DNA of 64,000 bases, taken from the NCBI GenBank assembly GCA_965601955.1, contig OZ271855.1, positions 1,736,001 through 1,800,000 of the forward strand, written 5' to 3'. The notes under the pieces were generated by a model, which was not told the DNA's origin, ran no database searches, and saw only the letters and a program-made list of their open reading frames with translations. Positions 17,859-26,410 of the stretch are shown in pieces; within the stretch, counting starts at the first letter, position 1, and each line of letters begins with the position of its first letter. The translations under genes and the position numbers were made by a program. The stretch is from RHLJ01 sp965601955 (GTDB lineage: Bacteria > Bacteroidota > Rhodothermia > Balneolales > Balneolaceae).

Positions 17859-20800
17859 ATGAAGCAAGCACAGTTGCAATCTAAGGGTGTTATTGTAATA
17901 GAAGTAGAGAAACGGAAAACACGTTCTCTATACAAATGGGTATCTCGGGTTACAGGACTTGATGCCTGCTGGATTGAAGGTATACGAGAAGAAAGACCAA
18001 TATGGGGTTTCATTAAGCGGGTGGCTGAAAACCTGCTTGTTGTATCCAGCCGAAGGTTAATGGCAGGAACAATGTTGGGTATAGTACTGCTTACTACTCC
18101 AGGTGCCTTAACGGCTCAGACACGTAGTGTGAGTGCAGGTGACTTTGATGGGAAGCGTCATGGTTTTAAAGTTGAGGCTAGTATTGCCAATAGTCACCTG
18201 GGATCCGGGGTCACTACAGGAGACATTAATGGAGATGGAATAAATGATATCATAATCGGAGCTAATGCTGTTAACAGTTCAATCGGCCAGGCCTACGTCA
18301 TATTCGGAGGGAAAAATCAGGAGCAATCCGATATTTTGCCCAGCTCCCTGGATGGAGAAAATGGGTTTACTATAAATGGAAATGCCATTAATGATAACCT
18401 GGGACACTCAGTATCAGCAGGAGATGTAAACGGAGACAATATTGATGATGTACTTGTGACTGCTTTTGGGGTTGGTCATCCAAATTATGGAGCAACCTAT
18501 GTGATATTTGGCAAAACGAGCAACTTCAGCTCATTGATAGAAGTGAGTGACCTTTCAGGCTCCAACGGGTTTGTGGTGAGTGGAAAAGGAGTGGAGGCAC
18601 CATCATTTGGTGCGCCAATAGATGATGCTACTACCGGGGATATTGATGGAGATGGTATAGACGATATCTTGTTAGGGGTTCCGAGTGCAGAAGTAGACGG
18701 AACTCGTTTTGGTAAAGCATTTGTAGTATTTGGACAGACTACATTTACAGATACTGTATTGGTAAGCAGTCTGAGCGGATCATCCGGTTTTTCCATTATT
18801 GGTGAAGATGCAAATGATTTTTTTGGTTCCATCGTTTCATCAGGAGATATAAACGGGGACGGTTATGATGACATCATGATAAGTGCCATTTCAGCAGACG
18901 AATACAATGGTGACTATGGAGGTGGTATTGTATATACCATGTTTGGAACAAGCACGGTCATTCCCGATACGCTCGACGCAAGTGATTTAAGTGGAACTGT
19001 CGGCTTTTCCATCCACCGTGCAGATGATTATGATTACATCGGACAGTCGTTGGATATGGCCGACATCAACGGGGATGGGTATGATGATATGTTGCTGGGC
19101 GAATATCACTATACTGCCTACGATCAAAACTCGATCATGGGGTATGTGGTTTTTGGTAAAAGCACATCCTTTTCAGATTCCTTGAATGTAGGCGACTTAA
19201 GTGGCAGCGATGGGTTTGCGCTGAATTTTGCCATATCAAATGACTATGAACTGGGTGCTATGCGTGGAGGAGATGTGAATGGAGATGGTTTTGATGATAT
19301 TGTAATTTCATTCGACGAGCAAAATAGTTATCAGGGTGTTGCCTATACCCTGTTTGGGAAAAGCAGTTCCTTTAGTGCTTCCATAGATCTGACCAACCTT
19401 GCTGCAAGTGAAGGATTTTCCATACTGGGTACTACCAGTAATTCCTATTTCGGTGATCGTACAAGTGTTGGCGATATCAATGGAGATGGGGAAGATGATA
19501 TATTGATTTCGGCACGTTCTACCAAAGTAGGTGAATTAAGTAGTGCAGGTACTGTACATATATTCACCAACACTAATACAAATAGCATTACCGGAGATGA
19601 GGGGTTTCGGATGTTAGCTTCCCCGTCGTCCGGAACCGTTTTTGATGAGCTGCTGGATCCATTTTTCACTCAGGGTTTTGCTGATTCAGATACTAATTCG
19701 GTAGCTATAGATGATAATGTGTGGACCTGGAATCAGGACAGCCAGGCTTGGGTAAGTTTATCGGACCAGGATGCAGATACCCTGGATGCAGGCCAGGGCT
19801 TTTTAATGTATGTGTTCAACTATGATGGAGATGGAATATCAGGCTTCCCAAAGACCATCTCTGCTCCGGGATCGTTTTTCGACACCGATAACGATGCCAT
19901 TATCTACAACAATGGAACCATTAATACGGTAACCGACCTGGCTGATACCGAGTTTTTCCTAACCGCAAATCCATTTGGGCAAGACATTGACTGGGATGAT
20001 GCCGACATCACTAAAACCAACCTTTCTAATACCATTTATGTGTATAGTGATACTGCAAGCGCGTATTTGAGTTGGAATGGAAGTGTAGGCAATTTTACAG
20101 ATGGAGAAGTTGCTCCTTTCCAGGCTTTTTTTGTTGAAGGTAGTGGAGGAAGTGGAGCTTTAAGTATACCTGAGGGAGCCATTACAGATTCTTCGGCGAC
20201 CTTTTTTAAGCAACAACCCAATCAGCTCCCGCGGATACTAAAGATCCATGCCGAGGCTGGAGATATTCAAACCGATGCGTGGCTGAGCTTTCAAGAAGGA
20301 GGGGAATTAAACAAAGACCGTTATGACGGACGTGCACTTACTCCTTTCAATGCTGAGTTCCTAAGATTGGCTACCATTATTGGAAACGATGTGTTTCAAA
20401 TCAATGCACTCCCAATTGATAATCAGGAAGAACTCACCTTTCCTTTAGAGCTGTCAGGAACTCTTGATGAAGCTATCGCTGAACTCAGATTTGAAGGCCT
20501 GGAAGATTTTGAGGGTTGGGATATTCGAATCAAGGACAAAGAGACAGGAGTTGAATATCCTATTGAAAAAGAAGGTACTATTAAATTGGAGGTCGAGAAA
20601 CTTCAAAGTAAAGAAGTTACGAGACCGATCCTTCCAACCCCAGTCCCAGTGAAGAGAAAAGCTTCATCTGCCCGGTATGAGATGATTCTTCAACCCGGAG
20701 CGATTGTGAACACAGAGACAGGGCCTGGTATAGCAAACCAGGTAAGTCTTGAACAGAATTATCCGAACCCCTTCAATCCGGTCACAACGATAAACTATAT

Positions 20801-21008
20801 CCTGCCCATACAAAGTAGTGTCCGGTTGGAGGTGTTCGATATTATAGGACGCCAGGTAGCAACACTTGTTGACAAGAGCCAGGAAGCAGGGCAGTATACA
20901 GTGAACTTTGATTCCCGACAGCTCTCGGGTTTATCAAGTGGAGTGTATATGTATCGCCTGCAGGTAGGCAATAAAGTGTTAATCAAGAAAATGACATTAA
21001 TTAAATAA
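17859..21008 (+). CDS. T9SS-exported FG-GAP repeat protein with type A sorting domain
   Basis: A 1049-residue surface or secreted protein. It has an unusually long leader (about 85 residues) before the hydrophobic signal MAGTMLGIVLLTTPGALTAQ. Seven FG-GAP/integrin-type units follow, each with a calcium loop such as DINGDGINDI, DVNGDNIDDV, DIDGDGIDDI and DVNGDGFDDI (about 110-570), predicting a beta-propeller. A roughly 350-residue module (GFRMLASP...NPFGQDIDW...PFQAFFVEG) is shared with the 33133 protein. The C-terminal 80 residues are a T9SS type A domain (NYPNPFNP...KKMTLIK). A later ATG at about 18060 is the alternative start. It is followed by a small PID-CTERM-like gene. Binding partner unknown. 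Confidence 0.88.
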   Translation: MKQAQLQSKGVIVIEVEKRKTRSLYKWVSRVTGLDACWIEGIREERPIWGFIKRVAENLLVVSSRRLMAGTMLGIVLLTTPGALTAQTRSVSAGDFDGKRHGFKVEASIANSHLGSGVTTGDINGDGINDIIIGANAVNSSIGQAYVIFGGKNQEQSDILPSSLDGENGFTINGNAINDNLGHSVSAGDVNGDNIDDVLVTAFGVGHPNYGATYVIFGKTSNFSSLIEVSDLSGSNGFVVSGKGVEAPSFGAPIDDATTGDIDGDGIDDILLGVPSAEVDGTRFGKAFVVFGQTTFTDTVLVSSLSGSSGFSIIGEDANDFFGSIVSSGDINGDGYDDIMISAISADEYNGDYGGGIVYTMFGTSTVIPDTLDASDLSGTVGFSIHRADDYDYIGQSLDMADINGDGYDDMLLGEYHYTAYDQNSIMGYVVFGKSTSFSDSLNVGDLSGSDGFALNFAISNDYELGAMRGGDVNGDGFDDIVISFDEQNSYQGVAYTLFGKSSSFSASIDLTNLAASEGFSILGTTSNSYFGDRTSVGDINGDGEDDILISARSTKVGELSSAGTVHIFTNTNTNSITGDEGFRMLASPSSGTVFDELLDPFFTQGFADSDTNSVAIDDNVWTWNQDSQAWVSLSDQDADTLDAGQGFLMYVFNYDGDGISGFPKTISAPGSFFDTDNDAIIYNNGTINTVTDLADTEFFLTANPFGQDIDWDDADITKTNLSNTIYVYSDTASAYLSWNGSVGNFTDGEVAPFQAFFVEGSGGSGALSIPEGAITDSSATFFKQQPNQLPRILKIHAEAGDIQTDAWLSFQEGGELNKDRYDGRALTPFNAEFLRLATIIGNDVFQINALPIDNQEELTFPLELSGTLDEAIAELRFEGLEDFEGWDIRIKDKETGVEYPIEKEGTIKLEVEKLQSKEVTRPILPTPVPVKRKASSARYEMILQPGAIVNTETGPGIANQVSLEQNYPNPFNPVTTINYILPIQSSVRLEVFDIIGRQVATLVDKSQEAGQYTVNFDSRQLSGLSSGVYMYRLQVGNKVLIKKMTLIK

Positions 21009-21045
21009 ATCAGTTGACAGCCGAAAGCTCTAAAGCAATAGAATT

Positions 21046-21234
21046 ATGAAAACACGACTAGTATTTACCCTTACCGCGATAGCCTTATTTGTAACGGAAG
21101 TAGTTATAGCTCAGCCAGGGCTTCCGGGAACTCCTGACCAGGCACCCATTGATGGAGGTTTAGGTGTTCTAGCCGCAGCTGGAGGGGCTTATGCCTTGAA
21201 GAAGCTAAGAGACAGAAAAAGGCAAGGCGAATAA
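21046..21234 (+). CDS. Small PID-CTERM-like protein
   Basis: A 62-residue protein. Signal peptide (1-22, ending VIAQ), a Pro-rich linker, the motif PIDGGLG, a hydrophobic segment VLAAAGGAYAL and a basic tail KKLRDRKR. That tripartite end resembles sorting tails such as PEP-CTERM, and matches my recollection of a small Bacteroidota family called PID-CTERM. The mature part is almost nothing but the tail. About 77% identical by eye (48 of 62) to the gene at 35394. Both directly follow a T9SS cargo gene, here by 37 bases, and share a similar leader sequence. Function unknown. Confidence 0.8.
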   Translation: MKTRLVFTLTAIALFVTEVVIAQPGLPGTPDQAPIDGGLGVLAAAGGAYALKKLRDRKRQGE

Positions 21235-21244
21235 AAAGTATTCT

Positions 21245-21272
21245 ATATAATTGCTATTAATAGGTTTTAAGG
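21245..21272. repeat. Direct repeat, right of the FG-GAP/PID-CTERM cassette
   Basis: ATATAATTGCTATT followed by TTTTAAGGA with one indel relative to 17701-17730. It lies 11 bases after the PID-CTERM-like stop codon. Confidence 0.45.
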
Positions 21273-21399
21273 AGTACTAAAGGCGCTAAAAGAGCGAAGT
21301 AACCCAGTAGTTGCATTGATGGGGTCTACAGAATTTAAACTGCTATTGATTGTTATGAATTAGTTCTGTTTATTTGATCTCCATTTAGAAACATAATAA

Positions 21400-21732
21400 A
21401 TGAAAGAAACGAATCTAGGTGAATTTCAGGAAGTAATACTCCTGGTTATTCTGTCGCAAGAAAACAGGACGTATGGAGCGGAAATCCAGAGGGTGTTAAA
21501 AGAAGATTTGGACAGAGCCATAAGCAGGGGATCATTGCACACCGCTTTGACACGCCTTGAACAAAAAGGTTTCATTACTTCCGAAGTAGGTGGAGCAACC
21601 AGGGAAAGAGGCGGGAGGAGAAAGAAATTCTTTTCGGTAAGTAATAGCGGGAGAGCATCACTGATTGAAGCCAAAGAAATCCGAGAACGACTCTGGAGTA
21701 AAGTTCCGCAGGTTGTTTTAAAAGGAATCTGA
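21400..21732 (+). CDS. PadR-family transcriptional regulator
   Basis: A 110-residue winged-helix regulator. Seen: LGEFQEVILLVILSQ, TYGAEIQRVL, SRGSLHTALTRLEQKGFI and the wing GGRRKKFFSVSNSG, all typical of PadR. It lacks a long C-terminal dimerisation helix, so it is of the short type. It precedes a large FtsX-like permease by 10 bases and probably controls it. A close partner pair lies on the other strand at 45360-48333, where the PadR reads GGATTERGGRRKRFF. Confidence 0.9.
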   Translation: MKETNLGEFQEVILLVILSQENRTYGAEIQRVLKEDLDRAISRGSLHTALTRLEQKGFITSEVGGATRERGGRRKKFFSVSNSGRASLIEAKEIRERLWSKVPQVVLKGI

Positions 21733-21742
21733 GGAGATCAAG

Positions 21743-24367
21743 ATGAGAAAACGATATCCAAAGTACTTCAAAGCTTTATTCGAGTGGTTCTGTAAACCGG
21801 CATTGTTTGAAGAGTTACAGGGAGATTTAGAAGAAGAGTACAATGCCAAGCTTGAAAGCAAAGGAAGAAGAAATGCTGCATGGAATTATCGTAAGGAAGT
21901 TATCCTGATGATGCGTCCGTCGGTAATTAAATCTCTGGCTGAATTATCTATAGCTATGCCGTCTGGTTATATGTTGGGTAACTACATTAAAACTGCTCTA
22001 AGAACCACAAGAAAAAATGCCCTGTTTTCGGGGATAAATATTATTGGATTATCCTTTAGTATGGCTGTAGGGCTATTTGTGATTTCAGGGATTGTCTACC
22101 AGTTTTCCTTTGATCAATTCCATGAACACAAAGAGGATACCTACAGAATAATTACCAACACAATCGATTCTTATTACGGGTCGAGAACTTATGCCACTTC
22201 AAGTCTTGCGCTGGTTAATGATCTCTTGGAAAGTGAAGAAGGAATCGATAAAATCATACGATTGAATACGGAATTTGGAGGTGCTGGGGTTGCTGATTCG
22301 ATCACATTACCGTTAAGCGGTATTTACGCAGATCAGGATTTCTTCGATGTGTTCTCATTTCAACTGTTGGAAGGTAATCCGGCTACAGCCTTAATCAATC
22401 CCTTTTCTATTGTATTGACTAAGAGGCAAGCGGATCGCTTTTTTGAGGGAGGTTCAGCCATTGGAAAATCAATTGAATTTGAAGGGGTGGGACTATTCCA
22501 GATTACTGGAGTTGTAGAAGACCCTCCGGCAAATTCGCATCTTCAATTCGCTTCACTGGCTTCATTTTCTACCATAGAATCTTTAGCTGAAAAAGAGGTA
22601 GCATTTACTAATCTGGAGGAATACAGCAATCTGAATTACAGCTATATCTATCTGAAGCTGGATGAAGGGATACATTCAAGTGCTATTGAGCAAAGTTTGA
22701 GGAGTCATGCACTCCTGGTGAATTCAAGATTTGAGAACATCAGCTATTCTTACAGCCTGCAAAGGATTACCGAAATTGTTCCCGGAAAATCATTGATTAA
22801 CCAAATTGGTCCTGAGATGGAGTTCCTGGTACTTATTATTGTATCAGTTCTAACAGGGGTCATTATTCTTTCCACCTGTTTCAATTACACTAATTTATCT
22901 TTAGCCAGAGCTCTTGGGAGAACCAAAGAAATTGCAATTCGAAAAACGATGGGAGGTAGTAAGGTTCAGGTTTTTCTACAGTTCATTGTTGAGGCCATTG
23001 TAATTTCCCTTTTAGCTCTTATAGTGGCATTACTGATATCAACAAGCCTTAAACCTTATCTATACAGTTTTAATGTAGAGATTCAGAATATTTTTCCATT
23101 CCAGATTACTCTTGAAGTAGCCTTATACTTTATTATATTCTCAATTATTGTAGGAATATTGGCCGGGTTTATTCCTGCGGTCATCCTGTCCAGGCAGGAA
23201 ATTTTGAAGCTCTTAAAGGGCTCTGATCAGTTTAGGTTCTTACGATTTCTAAACCTCAGGAAAAGCCTTATTGTTTTCCAGTTTACCCTATCGCTTATCT
23301 GCATCATTGTAGCATCTGTGCTGATGAAACAATTCCAGTTTTCTATGAATTTCGATATGGGTTTTGACAGAGACCAGATCTTAAATGTCAGTTTACAGGG
23401 AACTGATGATCAACTTTTTAAAGATGAGTTTAATAAGATCCCCGAGGTGCAAAATATCTCGATGTCATCGGGCTATTTGGGAGTAGGGGCAAGGAGCAAA
23501 TACTGGATCAAAGATGAAGAGATCCAGGATTCGATGATTGTTGATTTTCTTTCGATAGATGAGAATTACCTGGCCAACCATGGAATTGCATTGATAGCCG
23601 GAGAGAATTTCAAACCATTTGATCACGAAAGCACGGATGAACTGGTCATAGTAAATGAAGAACTTTTAGAGGAATTCAATCTTGGTAACCCGGAAGACGT
23701 ACTGGGAGCTGTACTTTACAGCCCGGGGAATAAAGCTTTTCGAATAATCGGGGTATCAAAGAATTTCCATTACGACAGGCTTAGAAACCCAATTGGTGGT
23801 TTTTTCTTCACTTTCCAGCCAGAGTATTTTCGTTACGCCAATTTGAAGATTAGAAGTACAGACATGTCCTCGACAATTTCAAAGATTCGAGCGTCCTGGA
23901 TGAACGTGAACAAGCTGTTTGAATATGAAGGGGAGTTTTATGATGACCGGGTTGAGGAAGCATATAGTTTCTATAAACTGGCTTTTGGGATTATTGGCTT
24001 TGTTACAGGATTTACCATATTAATCGCCTGTATGGGATTGCTGGGGATTGTGATTTATACAAGTAAATCAAGGATGAAGGAAGTAGCTATTCGTAAAGTT
24101 CTGGGAGCAGAAGAGCGGGGGTTGATTTACCTGTTATCCAAGAATTTTATGGGAATGATGTTGTGGGCTACAGGAATCTCTGTACTATTTACCTTTGTGC
24201 TGTTCCAGTTTTTGATTCTACCCCAGGAAGCATATAGTGCTAGTCTAGGGTTCTGGGATTTTGGAGTTGGAGTATTAATTATTTTAAGCCTGGGATTGAT
24301 TACCATTACCAGTCAAACATTAAGGGTGGCCCGGTCAAATCCTGTCGAATCCATTCAGAACGAGTGA
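21743..24367 (+). CDS. FtsX-like ABC transporter permease with N-terminal prefix domain
   Basis: An 874-residue membrane protein of the MacB/FtsX permease superfamily. A cytoplasmic prefix (1-75; ELQGDLEEEYNAKLESKGRRNAAW) precedes TM helix 1, a large MacB-like periplasmic domain, three TM helices (about 365-490), a second periplasmic domain and three final TM helices with RMKEVAIRKVLGAEE. The duplicated 2 x (periplasmic plus TM) plan is typical of permeases thought to act as mechanotransmitters or exporters. No ATPase is encoded next to it, so it must use one from elsewhere. Cotranscribed with its PadR regulator. Substrate unknown. Confidence 0.9.
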   Translation: MRKRYPKYFKALFEWFCKPALFEELQGDLEEEYNAKLESKGRRNAAWNYRKEVILMMRPSVIKSLAELSIAMPSGYMLGNYIKTALRTTRKNALFSGINIIGLSFSMAVGLFVISGIVYQFSFDQFHEHKEDTYRIITNTIDSYYGSRTYATSSLALVNDLLESEEGIDKIIRLNTEFGGAGVADSITLPLSGIYADQDFFDVFSFQLLEGNPATALINPFSIVLTKRQADRFFEGGSAIGKSIEFEGVGLFQITGVVEDPPANSHLQFASLASFSTIESLAEKEVAFTNLEEYSNLNYSYIYLKLDEGIHSSAIEQSLRSHALLVNSRFENISYSYSLQRITEIVPGKSLINQIGPEMEFLVLIIVSVLTGVIILSTCFNYTNLSLARALGRTKEIAIRKTMGGSKVQVFLQFIVEAIVISLLALIVALLISTSLKPYLYSFNVEIQNIFPFQITLEVALYFIIFSIIVGILAGFIPAVILSRQEILKLLKGSDQFRFLRFLNLRKSLIVFQFTLSLICIIVASVLMKQFQFSMNFDMGFDRDQILNVSLQGTDDQLFKDEFNKIPEVQNISMSSGYLGVGARSKYWIKDEEIQDSMIVDFLSIDENYLANHGIALIAGENFKPFDHESTDELVIVNEELLEEFNLGNPEDVLGAVLYSPGNKAFRIIGVSKNFHYDRLRNPIGGFFFTFQPEYFRYANLKIRSTDMSSTISKIRASWMNVNKLFEYEGEFYDDRVEEAYSFYKLAFGIIGFVTGFTILIACMGLLGIVIYTSKSRMKEVAIRKVLGAEERGLIYLLSKNFMGMMLWATGISVLFTFVLFQFLILPQEAYSASLGFWDFGVGVLIILSLGLITITSQTLRVARSNPVESIQNE

Positions 24368-24438
24368 ATATATATTCGAAGTTTTTTTAAGAAACTATAT
24401 GGGTTGAGATGCGTTAAGGGTCAAAAAATTTATTTCTC

Positions 24439-25053
24439 ATGGCGCTAAACACTCGTAAAGCTCTCAAGTTTACACTTTTTGGACTAATCCCCTTCTCAAT
24501 TTTCATTTTCTTTGTCGCAACAGGGTACCATTATGTGCCGGTTGACATGACTCTGGGTTCATGCATTATGGATTATACTAGTCCTTCTACTTATGATGAG
24601 AGAAAAAGTCCGTTAGAAAGTCTTGATTTCGAAGTAGAAGGTGATCGGGTACTAGTGTGTTATGGAAGTCCTTCAGCAAAGGGACGTACTGTTTTTGGAG
24701 AACTTGTTCCTTTTGGCTACCTATGGAGGTTTGGAGCTAATGAACCAACCCGATTATATACTTCTACCGATTTAGTAATTGGTGAAGTCGTAGTTCCTAA
24801 AGGCCGATATTCCATATATGCTAAGCCGGGTGAAAATTCCTGGGAATTATTTATTTCTACCTCCACTTTTCATTGGGGCAGTGGGATAAATGAAAATGTA
24901 ATTGAGAAGGAAATTGGAAGCTTCGATATTCAACCAGAATACAACAATACTTTTGTAGAAAGCTTCACCATTCGATTTGAAGATGAAGAACTCTTGGTGG
25001 AATGGGAAAACACCAGATTGAGAATACCTGTTACAAATATTGGAGAGGGGTAG
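24439..25053 (+). CDS. DUF2911 domain protein with N-terminal membrane helix
   Basis: A 204-residue protein. One hydrophobic helix (about 12-30) is followed by a beta-rich DUF2911 domain (about 50-200). Seen: VCYGSPSAKGRTVFG, PFGYLWRFGANEPTRLY, VPKGRYSIYAKPG and WELFIS, all typical of this family. Members are exported proteins of unknown function common in Bacteroidota. It lies 71 bases after the permease gene on the same strand; a link to it is only positional. A GTCATTGCGAG-type repeat follows. Confidence 0.85.
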   Translation: MALNTRKALKFTLFGLIPFSIFIFFVATGYHYVPVDMTLGSCIMDYTSPSTYDERKSPLESLDFEVEGDRVLVCYGSPSAKGRTVFGELVPFGYLWRFGANEPTRLYTSTDLVIGEVVVPKGRYSIYAKPGENSWELFISTSTFHWGSGINENVIEKEIGSFDIQPEYNNTFVESFTIRFEDEELLVEWENTRLRIPVTNIGEG

Positions 25054-25064
25054 TTAAAAGAGCA

Positions 25065-25147
25065 TCGTCATTGCGAGGGAGTTCCGATAGCTGTCGGGAG
25101 GACCGCGGCAATCTCACTGAGATTGCTTCACTACGTTCGAAATGACA
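25065..25147. repeat. GTCATTGCGAG-type inverted repeat
   Basis: CGTCATTGCGAG on the left and TTCGAAATGACA on the right, with GCAATCTCACTGAGATTGC as an inner hairpin. Same class as the repeats at 29079, 45185 and 61169. It sits between two convergent genes. Confidence 0.65.
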
Positions 25148-25157
25148 TTTTGAGTTC

Positions 25158-26408
25158 TTAAATCAATTCAAACAGCCTATTAATCTCTTCCTCGGTATTT
25201 GCAAGATTAGGAGAGATGCGAATGGTTGAATACCCATCAAAAGGCCGGAATACAATGCCATGATCTAGAAATAACGCATTCGATAACTCAGAGGGCTTTA
25301 TGTTATTCACTTCAATGACAAATAGTGAACCAGATAACTCCCAAGTTCTTGGAGATTTCCAGGTAGTATTCGGATGCTCATCAGCAAGACCTTTTGCAAG
25401 ATTCCAAAGTGATTGAAGCTTTTTTGATTTTGCTTCTTCGTCTAAACTGGCCTGGAAATCAACGGCATGGCCGATACTTAGTATTTCGGGACGGTTTCTT
25501 GTCCCATAATCTTCAAATACCCTGGATGAACCTTTCCAGCGTTCCTGGCCCCAGGTAACCCACATCGGAGAAATCTCTTCCCAAATTCTTGGGTTAAAAT
25601 AAGCAACACTAATTCCTTTAGGAGCCTGAAGCCATTTATGAGCGCTTGTGCCAATTACATCAACATCAAGGTCCTTTACATCAATAGGAATCATTCCCAT
25701 AGTCTGGGCAGTATCCAGGGCAACAAACGGGACACCTTTACTTCGAGCCAGTTTAGCAATTTCCCTTGCTGGTTGACGAACTCCAAATGTATTATCGATG
25801 TGCGGGATTATAACGAGCCTGGTTTTAGATGAAATATGAGTGTCATATAAAGTCAGAAGATCGTCAGCAGAGATATCAGTAAGCTTCTCCACAGGCATAT
25901 CAAACACTTTTACATCGTACCCTTTTTTTGGTGCATGGAAGTGGAAGGGGATACTTGCTCCTGAATGATTCAGGTCTGGGAAAAGCACTTCGTCTCCACT
26001 TCCCAAAGGTAGTCCCAGTGCAAGTAAATTGAATATCTCAGTAGTATTATGAGGGAAGGTAATCTCCTCAGGGTTGGCGTTGATGTAGCGGGCTACTTTC
26101 TCACGTACTTCAAATATTGGTTTTTCCCACTCACTGCTCCACATGTAAAACCAGGGGTTGTCCTCACATAAGCCCAAATAGCTATGGCGTGCTTCCTGGA
26201 CAATCTTTGGCATTGTTCCTGTTGATCCATGATTCAAATAGGTCACGGAATCAGATAGTGAATAATCCTGTCTAGTTGGGAGTTGACCAGGTAAAAGAGA
26301 TGCTCCCATTTGCTCATTAAATAGCTTTTGAATAGGAGTGAGTGTGGAAAGCAGGGTGGCAGCTCCACCCGCTGCTACTTGTGCCAGAAAATCCTTTCTT
26401 GAAGCCAT
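25158..26408 (-). CDS. Exported class V aminotransferase-fold PLP enzyme
   Basis: A 416-residue fold-type I PLP enzyme resembling isopenicillin N epimerase/cysteine desulfurase-like proteins. Seen: TYLNHGSTGTMP at the start of the domain, DTAQTMG (Asp contacting the pyridine nitrogen) and the Schiff-base lysine in TSAHKWLQAPKG. The N-terminus SRKDFLAQVAAGGAATLLS resembles a Tat-type signal with one of the twin arginines replaced by lysine. The gene begins 2 bases after the neighbouring class V gene, so both are one operon and probably a pathway pair. The substrate cannot be read. Confidence 0.85.
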   Translation of the reverse strand: MASRKDFLAQVAAGGAATLLSTLTPIQKLFNEQMGASLLPGQLPTRQDYSLSDSVTYLNHGSTGTMPKIVQEARHSYLGLCEDNPWFYMWSSEWEKPIFEVREKVARYINANPEEITFPHNTTEIFNLLALGLPLGSGDEVLFPDLNHSGASIPFHFHAPKKGYDVKVFDMPVEKLTDISADDLLTLYDTHISSKTRLVIIPHIDNTFGVRQPAREIAKLARSKGVPFVALDTAQTMGMIPIDVKDLDVDVIGTSAHKWLQAPKGISVAYFNPRIWEEISPMWVTWGQERWKGSSRVFEDYGTRNRPEILSIGHAVDFQASLDEEAKSKKLQSLWNLAKGLADEHPNTTWKSPRTWELSGSLFVIEVNNIKPSELSNALFLDHGIVFRPFDGYSTIRISPNLANTEEEINRLFELI

Positions 26409-26410
26409 AA

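Noticed and set aside
18220..19560. Periodic sequence in the FG-GAP gene considered as a CRISPR-like or satellite repeat
   Set aside because: The periodicity is at protein level (DxNGDGxxD units); the DNA units are too divergent and lack uniform spacers.
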